From Merluccius polli (taxonomy: Eukaryota > Chordata > Actinopteri > Gadiformes > Merlucciidae): a stretch of DNA of 64,000 bases. Each line of letters begins with the position of its first letter. Within the stretch, counting starts at the first letter, position 1. The stretch lies in contig JAOPHQ010000884.1 in NCBI GenBank assembly GCA_030340625.1, positions 62,001 to 126,000 on the forward strand. The letters run 5' to 3'. The notes under the pieces are model-generated. The model was not told where the DNA came from and did not search any database. It saw only the letters and a list, made by a program, of their open reading frames with translations. Below, piece by piece: positions 36,711 through 48,770 of the stretch. The position numbers were made by a program, and so were the translations under genes.

Positions 36711-38323
36711 ATACATACACAGACACATGATGGTTATCATTTGGGGGTAAACAAAGATAGATATTGAGAAATATTTAGGAGTCGGTGCTCTTTTGGGATT
36801 CCCATCTGATTCGAATCCTCTCCTCTTCGCATCTCGGCTCACTTTGGTTTTATATTTTGTCTTTTGAGGGCGCGCTCCTAAGCGTTGGGCGCACGTGTGG
36901 AATTTCAAAGACCTCCTTAGTTTACGTGTTTGTGAGTGAACTTTTTTGGAAGGCTGTTTTTTTCCTCACTGGGAGGCAGCAATAACTCTCGAGTCGGGTT
37001 AATAATTCATATGTTCGCTTATAAATAGGCTCAGGTCTCTTAATATGTACTTTTTAAGTGTACGTTTTGGGCTGCGGCCATGCAGCAGTTGAGTTTAGTT
37101 TATCCATTATGCTGGGCTGAAAGCTTTCTCTGCTGCTGGTCAGGTCATTTATCGTATTTAACAAATGTACATCCATTACATTGACATGTTGACTCATTAT
37201 ATTATATTATATAATACTATAATCAAAAAAGTTAAATATTTCAATGGTTATATTTCCCTTTGCTGAGTCATTAAAAACATGGACATGATGGACAGGTACA
37301 TTTATTAGTTGCAGTCATTTTGGCTACACTAGCTCCAGTATGTAGTTCATTTATTGTCTCATTTGCTTCTATTAAGGCTTTAGGATGTTTTAATAAGTCA
37401 GAGTCAGTCACTAAGTCATTGAGAAAAAATGTAATTTGAATTATTGAAGTATTTCCCTTTAGGTAGAGAGCGGTTAGTTGAGGAGCTTGTGTTACCTAAG
37501 GGCACATTGTAGAAACGAAGCTTAGGAATGTATTGCCTTCAGATATGTAGTCTAGAAGTATGCACCTAATTAAAATGTGTGTACGGCGTGAACGGTGCAT
37601 CATCAGCTTTGAGTGTTATTTGCGAACTTTATTTATTTTACAGATGTCTATTTATTTGGTTAAAATAGATCTTAAATTCAATGACCTATCAAAAACCGCA
37701 TTTGTCTGCAGTCAGCAAAAACTACGAACAAACAGCTCGATGCTCAGCAATTGAAAACACACAGCAATATTTCCACATGTAGCGAAAGTTGGGTCCGCTC
37801 GTCAATAGATTCGTCTTTGATGGAGGTCTTTGTCTGCTCCGATCGCAGCAGCGTTGAGGTCCTGGGTCTGAACCCGACAGGGTGTGTGTGCGCGTGCGTG
37901 TGTGCGGTTGGTCTTTCATTGCTGAGTCTGCATGATTTAGCCGTGTTGACACAGGTTCGCCCGGGTGCTTCCTGACACATCAAACGGCGTTCGCGTTACG
38001 AGTGACTTGTTAGATTAGTACCTCCTGCCGGTGCCCTTGACACCCACCGCTTGTGCCCTTGTTTTTATTTTATTATTTCTTTCTTTTTTTTTTTTCTAAG
38101 TGGGTCCCCTGAGTGGTGCGCTGTGACTTCCCGCTGCTCCCGAAGCCGAGTTAAAAGCGGAGAGAAGCGGAGTCGCTCTCCCCGGGGGGGAACAACATGT
38201 TGCACAACATTTGAACGTCTATTTAACTCGAGTGTCTCCCATTTGTCCCAGTTTTTTATTTTTCCTTCTTCGAAAACCCAGAGCTGTGTGTTTCTCGATT
38301 CATCTCTTAAGAGCCAATACATG

Positions 38324-38335
38324 TAGAGAGAGAGG

Positions 38336-38396
<61 letters not shown>

Positions 38397-38465
38397 GGAA
38401 AATGGATTCTTGATTCCAGGACTCCTTGTTGGGGGTCCACACACACAAACACACACAGCCCCTCA

Positions 38466-38499
<34 letters not shown>

Positions 38500-38648
38500 A
38501 CAGCCCCTCAAGACACACACACACACACAAACACACAGCCCCTCAACACACACACACACACACACACACTCACACACACACAGCCCCTCAACACACACAC
38601 ACACACACACACAGCCCCTCAACACACACACACACACACACACACACA
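38324..38648. repeat. GA array followed by CA array with AGCCCCTCA interruptions
   Basis: GA repeats at 38324-38392, then a CA array at 38440-38648 in which the block CAGCCCCTCA occurs five times at intervals of about 30-55 bp. Low-complexity frames here are artefacts. Confidence 0.93.
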
Positions 38649-39023
38649 ATCTGTCACACCGTATCACACGAGAAAAAAAAACAGTTGCCCCGCAGCTACC
38701 ATTTTTTCCCCCCCTTCTTTTCCATTTCATATATTGTTGCTCCTCGGTCGGCCGTCCAGCCTCCTAAGGAGAGCATTAGCTATTCCACTCACGGCGCGGC
38801 GCAGCCTGTGGGAAGCTGCAAGCCGCGAGCACAGAGCCCAGCCTGCGTGCCGTGACAGATGGGAGAGGTGATTATGTTTAATGTCACCACCGGCGCAGTG
38901 TATTCCTGCTGGAAGGACGTCTGGCCCGGCGCACTGACAGGGGGCCGCGGCGGAGGGAGCAAATCCGTCCTCAGATAATGTCTATCATTACAGGTTAGGC
39001 CTCGCTCCGCTTTCACCTGAATA

Positions 39024-39027
<4 letters not shown>

Positions 39028-39058
<31 letters not shown>
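39028..39058. repeat. poly-C run
   Basis: About 31 C, among the longest homopolymer runs in the window, followed 100 bp later by a GT array (39165-39210). Confidence 0.93.
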
Positions 39059-39059
<1 letters not shown>

Positions 39060-39161
39060 CTTTACTAATCACTGTCAAGGCGTTGTGTAATGTAAGGTTT
39101 TGGGTGATGTTCGGTGGGTCAGGGAGAAGATGTGCAGCGATCATGGACGCCACAAGATTTG

Positions 39162-39214
<53 letters not shown>

Positions 39215-39470
39215 CATGACACCTAGGCATGTGCAGAAAGGGTGCTTGTCCGCTCCGTCTCAGGCCTATCTATGCTATCTATCTGACGTCATCCGTATCC
39301 CAACTTTGTATTCAGCCGGGTCCGGCGAAAAAGGTGGAGAAAAAGGTCCGAAGGAGTGTTTCCACGGCAACCGCGGGACGGTTGTTACCGGGGACTGTTG
39401 TGAATATTTCATAAATGGACGTCATTCCTCCCGACCGGCTCATTTTGTTCGATCTCAAGCCATGAATTGA

Positions 39471-39533
39471 GAAGAAGAAGAAGAAGAAGAAGAAGAAGAA
39501 GAAGAAGAAGAAGAAGAAGAAGAAGAAGAAGAA
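39471..39533. repeat. GAA trinucleotide array, about 21 units
   Basis: Uninterrupted GAA units inside the 29.6 kb intron, purine strand in the sense direction of the gene. Confidence 0.95.
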
Positions 39534-39767
39534 ACAGACGTGGAAGGTTGGGATGCTGGAAAAAAGAGAAAGCCCTTTTCATTCGGCGCCATTGTCAAAT
39601 ACGTGTCTAATAATATACTTATAATAATATACTTACTCTAATAAAAGTCTCTACTGTAATAAGAGAAGAGGATGTTTTCAACCTCGAGCAGTGAGGACTG
39701 CTTTTCAGCTGTAACACATGCAAGATAGATACACAGATGGACAGACGGATGGATAGATGTATGGATA

Positions 39768-39812
39768 TGTAGACAGACAGACAGAAAGACAGACAGACAG
39801 ACAGGCAGACGT
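39768..39812. repeat. ACAG tetranucleotide array
   Basis: Imperfect ACAG units, preceded by GATGGATA-like units. Confidence 0.88.
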
Positions 39813-42070
39813 ATTTGTTGAATCTTAGGTACCGTACAGCATCCATTCAGCTGCAGATGACAGCAGGTAGAATCTGATATGTTAATGTATTTATATGTGC
39901 CTGGTGTTGCATGGAGCATCAAGTGGCTGCAAGGTGTTGATAGCAGGCGCATCGCATCATCTAAATGATGTGCTATTGGCGGGGGATTTGCCGTGCTTCA
40001 TTAACAAAATGATCTTAGCTTGGTTAGCAATCAGCTAAACATCATAACCTGAGCTAATGGAAGTGGTGTGCCTTTGCATATTTGTGGAGAGGGGCCATAT
40101 GTTTGTGTTCATGTGTGTCCAACATAATATATGCATATTTCTAGAATGTACTATAATCCCCAATCAAGTACTATGCATGAGGGTCGTTGTTGCTGATTCA
40201 ATTATGAAAACATATGACAGACAAACTCATGGTGCAATCGTACAATTAATTATACCCACAAAATGGTACGATACAACCCTAATGCAGTCAATTGTATGAC
40301 GGCTAAAAGGATGTACTATATTGGGAGGATGGATGAATGGATGGATGGATGGACGGATGGACGGATGGATGGACAGCACTCTCCAAACATTTCACATATT
40401 CTGTAACTCTCAGACTGAAGTTTTTCCACCCCTTTTTATCTGCCAAGGCTTACAATTAAATTCGGTTGGATTCTCTCCGGCCGTCGGTCCTCTGGCGTTG
40501 GCCTGCATGGTAAACACATGCCGGGGGCTAAACTCCTTCATTACCAAAATCCACCATAGCCTGGCTTCAGCATTTTATTAAACTATATAAGACATCAATG
40601 TGAATGTGTGAACCTTTGGGTCTATTTTTTTTTTTTAAACAACTAATACGGCTGTTGGGAGCTTCGCAGCGCAGCCACCTTCGCTGAGGTAAAGCCAAAA
40701 CAATAAATGCACAGCGAGGAGCCTTCCTCCGCGAGGCTTTTTCTTAGACAAGTGGGAAAAGTTTAGCATTCATTTTTTATGCTAAATCAGCTCGGGTGCG
40801 ATTAGAAAAAGGTTTGACCACGCAAAATAACGTAAGAATTGTTTGAGGCACACGTGGGGGCTTTTTGTGTTTAAGACCCGTCGGTGTGGATTCTTAATGG
40901 GCAAATACAGTATATCATGTAGGTCGGATCTCTCCCTGGAGCCGAGGCTGGAGAGGATCTAGTCGACGGTGGTGACCTCGCACGTCCCATCGAAATGTAT
41001 GCAGAGACTCAAGTTAACAATGCACAACTGTTGAGTGAAGAAACCCTCATGCCATCTGCGTCTCCATTTTATCGATGCATATTAAACACCCGGACGGAGA
41101 CTACAAAAGGGTTCTCCCACTTTCTGTGAATAACTTTATTTGCATTACCATGAAATTACCAATATTAAATGTGTTTTTTTTTTTTTTTTTCAACAGATGA
41201 CTATCAACTATGGTATATGATGTTGTATATTTTTTATAGGGTTATAAGGTTTTTTAAAGTCAAGATGGCAGCTGTTTCCCACTGTGGGCCAAAAATATCC
41301 AATTTGAGTCTAATCTGACCAGGTGGGCCGGGCCAGGCTGCTTAAACCAGCCATCAACCGCGCACACAAAATCTACACCAATGTTATTTTTTTTTATAGA
41401 GAGTTATACTGCGCCGACTCATCTGCTTTGACTGACACTCAATCCCAGCATGAAATGGAAGTAATCGGCACTAAAAGGAAGAGAAGAAAAACACTTAACT
41501 TAACCTCAGTCACGTCACGTCACGAACGTCTGCCATTTTCATTAAACATAAACATGTTTGTCGAGCCTGTAAGACGAGCATGAGGGGATCTCTCATTTTC
41601 CATTCCTTGTCCGTGCTGAAATGAAGTGCCGCGTAGCACGTTGCATGAATATGTATTTGAACGGGGTTTGTTGCATAGTTTGAGGCGGAGTCTAGATAGT
41701 TTAGTAGCCATTCAAATGAAAGCCTAATCTTGCAGCTTCCCTAGTGTGAACCGTTGCCTAATTCTCCCTGAAGGCTACGGACCTCCTATTTAACTTTATC
41801 GAGCGGCGGTACTTACGCAAAAAGAAAATAATACATTGTCTGAGTTCACTTCAGGTTACTTCCTGAGCGAGTGGAAAGGATTCTTAACCTTTGAAGCGGT
41901 GCGTTGGGTTTAGCCCGTGGGTTTCATCAAACCCTAATGTCCCAGCTGTTGCTCATTTAGCAACCTGTGCTAGTTGACTTTCCGATATCCATTAAGGTGG
42001 CCAATCATTTTTGCAGTTCATGGAGCGGTCTGTGTGTTCTGCTTATCTTGGTTCAAGGCAAACATTAATA

Positions 42071-42108
42071 GCACACACACACACACACACACACATGCAC
42101 ACGCAGTC

Positions 42109-42145
<37 letters not shown>
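42071..42145. repeat. CA arrays
   Basis: Two CA runs split by gcacacgcagtcttta. The 23-bp palindrome at 42146-42168 follows at once. Another CA array lies at 42453-42522. Confidence 0.93.
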
Positions 42146-42146
<1 letters not shown>

Positions 42147-42168
42147 ACTGATCTTCTGAAGATCAGTT
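42146..42168. repeat. short palindrome (11 + 1 + 11)
   Basis: AACTGATCTTC, one T, then the exact reverse complement GAAGATCAGTT. It abuts a CA array. Confidence 0.9.
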
Positions 42169-42478
42169 GAAGGTAGTTGAGTGACAGCAGATAGAAAATG
42201 ACAGGAATTTCTCACACACTTTGTCATTTCATGACAAAGCGTTGCACATTGTATTGCGTGGAGCTTTTTCAATTGCCAAAAAAACTTTATTCGTCCGCAT
42301 TAGGAGCAAAGCCTATCGACAGAATCATGTCTTTTTTTCCCCGCTCAGTTTATCTGAAGTGGAGCACTCTGTACAGCAGCTGGTAAATTGTGGCATCCAT
42401 TTTGCCATTGATTGTGTTATCATTTAAATTCACTTCCAACCACTCCTCCCCTCACACACACACACACACACACACACA

Positions 42479-42526
<48 letters not shown>

Positions 42527-43129
42527 AAGATATGCGTGAGTGCAACCGTACACGCGTGCCAACTTCCGCCTTAATTTCAAAGGCGTGAGACAGGGCATCT
42601 CAAGCGTGGAGATAAGCATTACTCCCACAGCCCCCTCTTGCATGCCACCCCCCACCCCCCCACCCCATCACAATTTAATGAAATCAATCTCAAATGAGGG
42701 GAGCATTAAAATCTAATCATGAGTCTTCCAAGGTTAGGGGATCGATGCCGCACCCCGCTCGTATCGATGGGTGTTAAAATCATAAAATAAAAAACACAAA
42801 GTAGGGTTTCAAAAAACACACACCACAATGCAATTTCCGGAGAGGGTGAGGATCTGCGGCGGCGCCGAGGGGCGGTAAGCGTGGCAGATGCCATGCGAGG
42901 AGGCCGCGTACGACGGGGGAGTCATTTAAAACAGTCCATTTGCTACCAAGGTTGGCTGTGCTCGTCTGCTGAGGCGGACGCGCGCTCAGGTCATGTCGAG
43001 AAACGGCGGCGGCGGCGGCGGCGACCGCTGCAACCTCTCAAGAGCCGAATGTTTTTTTTAATTGGTGCTCGTATATTTTTTTTTATTCCCTCTCATGTAT
43101 TCGATGTGGTTCTGTCTCCCTCTCTGCAG

Positions 43130-43183
43130 GCGGTGGAGACCAACCTGGCGTCAAAGGACAGTCACTGGGTGTATGCTAATGAG
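43130..43183 (+). CDS. grid1: grid1 short exon: AVETNLASKDSHWVYANE
   Basis: A 54-bp, 18-codon exon in phase 0 on both sides. The acceptor is tctctgcag at 43121-43129 and the donor gtgagg at 43184. Its product differs at only two positions from the mammalian GluD1 sequence as I recall it (VFVNE there, VYANE here). GRID2 also has a short exon of this kind at the same place. It encodes a strand-loop of the amino-terminal domain second lobe, roughly residues 243-260. It lies after the 29.6 kb intron and is easy to miss by open-frame searching, because it is short and the frame runs into intron on both sides. Confidence 0.95.
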
Positions 43184-43510
43184 GTGAGGTCATTGTGGTT
43201 TTACTTTAACCGTGTGCAGCGAAGGGGAGACTGAGCGGCGAAGGGCCAGGATGGGCTGGTTTTACACACGCCAATCACACACACACACTCTCTCCTGTGC
43301 CGGAAGAGAAGCAGCCATTTAGTGGCTTCGTTGGCGTCTAGATCTGCTTAAATGGCTCGTCGTGTTATTTATTTATGAAGGGGCCGCAAACTTTCGTCGT
43401 ATCCTATAAACGGTTACATCGTTCCGCTAATGTTCCCTCCTTTTCCATTTTTTTTTTTAAGGTCTGAATCAATCGCACCTACGAGATCTAGCTTTCGATC
43501 TGCCTATCGA

Positions 43511-43553
<43 letters not shown>

Positions 43554-45778
43554 GTCTATCTCTCTCTCTCTCTGTCTATCTCTCTCTATACACCAGATAC
43601 CAAATATCGATATGTTTAATGTTACCGAAAGAAATGTAGGTATAGTATCTAATCATGTGTGATGAATGTATTGTATGTATGTAATTATCATTGGAGTAGG
43701 ATATATATGGTTATCAGGGAAACCTTGTTATCAGGGAAACCAGGGATTTACAAATGATGAAAGAAAATTGAACATTTCCATTTCAATGACATGTAAAGTT
43801 GCGTCGGCCTCTCAGTGATTGTAGCGTTCAGTTCGTGTTATCTACGATGCGCTGTTAATTGGGAGGAATTCACTTAGTCTGTGTGCATTTAAATGCACCC
43901 CTTTCTTCTCCCTCACACCAAACTGGAGCCGTTTTATATGGGGAAATTAATTGGATTGTGTTCCTGCATATAAGCCTAGCATGGACAATTCTCAAATCCA
44001 TGCTTATCTTGGCATGCAAGGTGACATGTAAAACCAATTTGTTTTCAATTAGATTATCCCAAACCAGTATGGTTGTAGAAGGTACACAGAATAACCGTTG
44101 CAACAATGATATGCAATGCAGTTGGTTTGTGTGAATTGTGCTTGACACATTGTCGGCAATATTATATATATATATATATATATATATCACACACACACAC
44201 TGTTCTAAGGGGCAATTTAGTGGAATCTAGTGGATGACGGACGGGTCGGTTTATTGGTTTTCTTGTTTTAATGATAGGGACGACTGGCAGATAAACATTT
44301 TTATTTTATTAAGTATTTTTGTCATTCTCCCAAATATAGCACTGTATAAAACGAATTAGTTTGGCCCTCAGTTGTGGTGTAGCTTTCGTATATGTTAATC
44401 TCCTTACGGAAGTTAAGTCTCTTCTCACTTGTCCAAAGTTAAGTCTCTTCTCCCCTCTCACTCATAAACACTGTGATGTTTACATAAAGTGTGAGAGAGG
44501 AGGTTCAATTAAAATGAGTTCAGAAGCACAGTTGGTGTGCTTGCTAAGACCTGCAGGTATTCTTCCTACAGCTACTGTCAAACGAAGCCCACAGAGCCAC
44601 GACTTGCGTTGCCCCGTAGCACAGGAAGCCCCTGAAACATGCGAACTCAATAGGCGATCTCAATACACGTAGATCAAGAGACGTACCCTGGTCAAACGAA
44701 TGCAACGGCATGATGATTCAACGCTGAAATATACTAAAAAAAACAAAACAAGAGTTTGTCTGAAGTTTAACATTGTGACGGGCGGCTCCCATGACAGCCC
44801 AGTGTCCCTTTGCTCTAAATCACCCAGTAAAGCAGGGCGCCGCTAGAGCTGCCAGCTCACCGACCAGTGTCTGCCACTGACATTGTCACAGTGAATCTAG
44901 ATGGATGGCCCATCCTTGGAGGATTTGTTGTTTCTTTTGGGGGGTGTTTTTTTCTTCTATTTTAAAAGAGTGGGTGATGGGGGGGGGGGGGAGTGGGTGA
45001 TGGTGGTGGTGATTGGCGGGTGGCGGTGGTGGTGGTGGGAGACGTGGGTGACACAGGGAAATGTTTGATGGATTAGTTGGCGTTGCAAAGCTTTGAGGTG
45101 TGGGTGGGTGGGGGGGGGGGGGGGGGGGGCACAAGCGCAGTATGACTGATTGATGTCTGTGGTAACCAGCCATCACCAGGACCCGCCTTTTTCCTGTGGA
45201 CCCCCCCCCCCCCCCCTCCTTCTTGACACTTACTTGAGATCTGAGCGCTTTGCAAGTGATGATGCAACTAGGTCAAAATCACTCAGCATATCGTACTCAA
45301 GTTATAGTGTTCAAAGTGGTGCAAGAGTACATCTCAAAACAGAATGTGTACATACAATATGAAATGTATTAGTTCTCTGAACACTGTATCATACAGACAT
45401 TGGGTAGTGTTGTTTCTCTTTTCAGAAAACATTGTCAATGCTTAATTAAGGAGAGAATTGCACAATTTGTTTTACATGTTTTTGGACCTTGAAATATTTG
45501 TAGCATGCATTTACATTTAATATTGCATTAGCCTCCTGAGATGAAATATAACAAGCGTTTTCATCTGTGCTTCAGTCAGACTGTGTCTTGGGCTTTGATG
45601 CTTTTGATAAATGTTATGGCATCTGTGCCTCGAAGCCAATTAAGCATGCATTTCAATAGGATTGTAGTTTTTTTCATTTGCCATGATCAACTTGGCAGAT
45701 ATTAAAATTTGTATTCATACTTGGATACATAATTTCGCTATTACAGGTAATGTTACTTCAGAAATGTGTGACAAATAC

Positions 45779-45852
<74 letters not shown>

Positions 45853-45897
45853 TGTTTTGATGCACAGCAGTGAAGTGTGACCTGGTGGATAATACCT

Positions 45898-45937
<40 letters not shown>

Positions 45938-46048
45938 TGTCATTTTTTTTAATGGTGTCCGCGTGTGTGTGTGTCTGCGTGCGTGGATTGGTTACCTTTC
46001 CACAAAACTTCATTCTTTTGTTTTTCTAAAAAAGCTTTCGCTGTTCGT

Positions 46049-46087
<39 letters not shown>

Positions 46088-47644
46088 GAGTCAAGAGCAA
46101 ACATTATCCTCCTGATCTAGTGTTTGTATAATGTTCAATCCTCCCAAACTCCTATAGCCTCCCAAACTCCTATATAGATAAGTGCGTAATCCTGCAGCTT
46201 CAAAACACACCTACATTTGTACTTAAACATCTCTTAGCGATTACCAGCTTTTAATGTATTTCTCCGGAATGATTAATAACGTTGACTGAGCGACTCAAAG
46301 AGGATAATTTGGCCTGTCTGTCAGTAGGGCTAGATTTGATTAATGTATTTTGCTGCGCTTCTCTGTCATTTAAAAGGTAGCCTTGATGTATTGGCTGTTC
46401 CGAGGATTATGGGACTGTGGGTGGGTATCCAAAGGATACAAGAGCCGTCGTGCCTAATGAATGCCGTGCTGTATTTCAGAGTTACAACCTCACACTCCCT
46501 GCAGTTTTTGTGCTCCTAATCATCTGGTTTGAGCATAGAAAAGAAAAAAAATCCCCCAAAAACCGGCAAACCAGAAATAACAATGTGCTGCAAGGTGAGG
46601 AGTGGCGGCTGTGAGAGCGAGAGGTTGTTATCAAATTAACACAGTAGTGGTTCATGTCAAGCCGCCGAACTCTGTCATCAAGACCCGTTATGAATAAACT
46701 TGACCTGGCCTCACTTAACCCTGAGTCAGATGTGAAATCCGAATACAGACTGTTCCCCTCATCACTATGATCTGTGTCTAATAAATGTGGTGGTGCAAAG
46801 AAAATGAAAAAAATATTGTATTTGTGTTGCGAATGTTTCTCCCTTTGGTCAGCGTTATCCTACAGGCATGCTCACTGCTATAGCTATAGCTCTGACTAGC
46901 TATAGCTAGTTCTGACGTCATTGCTTTAGACATGGGTTACTGTTCCTTGTAACCGCGTGGCCCGTTTTTCGCCTAATGAATCTGCTAATGAATATTCAAA
47001 CTTCACAGATGACTTGCCAGCGACAGACCGGAGCATGGGGTGAGGCTTGAGGTTAGGGTTAGCGCTCTTGGTGAGCGACTGTCGGTTGGTTTTCGGGAAA
47101 CGAGAATGGAGGTCAGAACCCGTGGTCCCGACGACGGTGTCATAGATTCAGGTTGGATATCAAAGGAAGACCTTCTTGCAACATGACGTTATTGCCTGAC
47201 CCTACATGACCCTAGTTATGTCCTGGGAGCTTCTCATTTGCATTATCACTGAGTATCGTCCGGCCTTGGGAGGTATGACCTCCATCTCTTCATCTCAGGA
47301 CGATTGAGTCGACTGTAAACGGTAATAACTTCCATGCGGCTTTCCGCCCATGACCTCCCCAATGCAGTACAATGAGTGGAATTTTTGCCTTTCATTTGTT
47401 TGTCAATTTGACAGAGCGACAGGCAGGATTAAATGCAACAAGTGGGGGTCGCGTAGCGTAAAAAAAAAAAAGAAAAGAAAGAGCATTGGCAATGACTGTG
47501 AGCTACGCTGAAAACCGCCGTGACACTAACGATAGCTTGAGCTGGGTACAAATTGGACGGATCGTCGCGATGAGTGACACTTGCGATGATCAATATTGAC
47601 TTGGATTAATGTCTTCTTCTTCTCCTGTCGCTGTGTGTCCTCAG
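43184..47644 (+). other. grid1 intron, 4.5 kb
   Basis: Contains TCTG/CT arrays (43509-43586), a TA array (44164-44187), G- and C-rich runs and GGT-rich tracts (44980-45220), an AAT array (45781-45850) and two GT arrays (45899-45940; 46050-46086). Between them the sequence is AT-rich and without coding signal. Donor gtgagg at 43184, acceptor tcctcag ending at 47644. Confidence 0.9.
45781..45850. repeat. AAT array, about 23 units
   Basis: Uninterrupted AAT repeat (ATT on the minus strand). Confidence 0.95.
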
Positions 47645-47818
47645 GAGGCGAGCGATGCGGAGATAATGGAGCTGGTGCACAGCGCTCTGGGTCGCATGAC
47701 CGTCATCCGCCAGATCTTCCCCATGTGGCGGGACACCAACGTACGCTGCATGAGGAACAACCACCGCATCTCCTCCCTGCTGTGTGACCCGCAGGACGGA
47801 TACCTGCAGTCTCTGGAG
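47645..47818 (+). CDS. grid1: grid1 exon: amino-terminal domain, second lobe with disulfide cysteines
   Basis: A 174-bp, 58-codon exon in phase 0 on both sides, with acceptor tcctcag before 47645 and donor gtatga at 47819. It reads EASDAEIMELVHSALGRMTV, then IRQIFP, a variable loop MWRDTNVRC, and MRNNHRISSLLCDPQDGYLQ. HSALGRMTV and RNNHRISSLLCDPQ are GRID1 hallmarks. The two cysteines (in VRC and LLC) are likely a disulfide pair. The loop after FP appears one residue longer than the mammalian version as I recall it and has little identity with it, so this is the most divergent spot in the amino-terminal domain here. Confidence 0.97.
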
Positions 47819-48039
47819 GTATGAGGACGTCTCTGCTGCGGACGTTGTGGACAAGAAGCCACGTGCGACTCCATATCTGTTTGATGTTTGAGGGCATTTT
47901 CCATGGCGACCAAATGCATAGGAGTGCATTTTAAGATAGCCAACTATATTTTGACATGAAAACTGAAAGATAATATATAATATATATCAGGGGATCTGAC
48001 ATTTCTAATTACGATTAGCATTCCTCTACGTCTACAAAG

Positions 48040-48120
48040 GCTATATTGTCAAGTGAAGTTTATTTATATAGCACATTTCATATGGCATACATAGACACAA
48101 TGTGCTTTGAATGTCCTTCG
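48040..48120. repeat. dispersed repeat fragment (TTTATATAGCACATTTCAT type)
   Basis: Contains gtttatttatatagcacatt and, 40 bp later, aatgtgctttgaa, a pair of phrases typical of a repeat spread through fish introns and UTRs. Borders not defined. Confidence 0.45.
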
Positions 48121-48549
48121 GTATTCAAATGAGTACTGAACAGACAAACATTTTTGCTCGGCATGGCATTTCAAAAATGTTTATTATGGCCATCACATGA
48201 AATCCACTTGGTTTCCTGCTATGACCTTCTTATGGTTGCAATCCAACCAAGTGAAAACCACTGCTTTCTATTTCTGTATTGTGTCACTTATTTCTCTTAT
48301 GTGTACATATGAGATATTAGTTTATTTTATAAAGACCAGATTTACCAGCTGTAACCCGTTTTGCGTTTTGAGCATATTCACATTTACGTGAAGCATTTTA
48401 TCGTTGTTGTCGTTTTACATTGTTGATGCCCAACATCAATATCAACTTGTGCCAAAAAGCTGGTACAATATGTCTGTTTGAATAGCAGGACCGGTGGATT
48501 CTTGTCATCAGATCTATTCATTCTGCTCAATGAGCATTCGGGTCTTTTC

Positions 48550-48770
48550 AGATACTAGTGCAGTGCCCGTTCAAAACCTGCCTGTTCAGAGCGGGCAGGA
48601 TTTTTATTAGCTTTTTCGAGAAACCGTTCATCCAAACAACTTCACACTCGACGCTGCACTTCCTTGGGTCCTCAGCAATACACCCTCTAAGTATGAAGTT
48701 GAGCAGATCAACAGTTGTTGAGAAAATTGAAAGAAGGACATACAGAGACTCCTTCCATTTGAGTTAGAAA
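48550..48770 (-). repeat. dispersed repeat, same family as 57200-57400
   Basis: Read on the minus strand it has tatgtccttctttc, ggtgtattgctgaggacc, caaggaagtgcagcgtcgag. The + strand at 57265-57370 has the matching blocks ggtgtatttctggggaccca and aaggacgtgcagtgttgaat. Both are diverged; the family is not identified. Confidence 0.6.

Larger units (their letters stand above)
13574..43129 (+). other. grid1 intron, 29.6 kb, rich in transposons and satellites
   Basis: The largest intron in the window. It carries a solo LTR (14730-15121), a Harbinger transposon with a nested retroposon (18778-20755), a hAT element (20870-22362), a second hAT element (25047-25884), a Harbinger MITE (27970-28226), a 39-bp palindrome (30992-31030) and many arrays listed separately. 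Stretches without a named element (15200-16800, 16950-18150, 22600-24080, 28250-29130, 33200-34360, 36700-38300, 39850-42050) hold no exon-like sequence that I can recognise. Donor gtaagc at 13574, acceptor tctctgcag at 43121. Confidence 0.9.
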
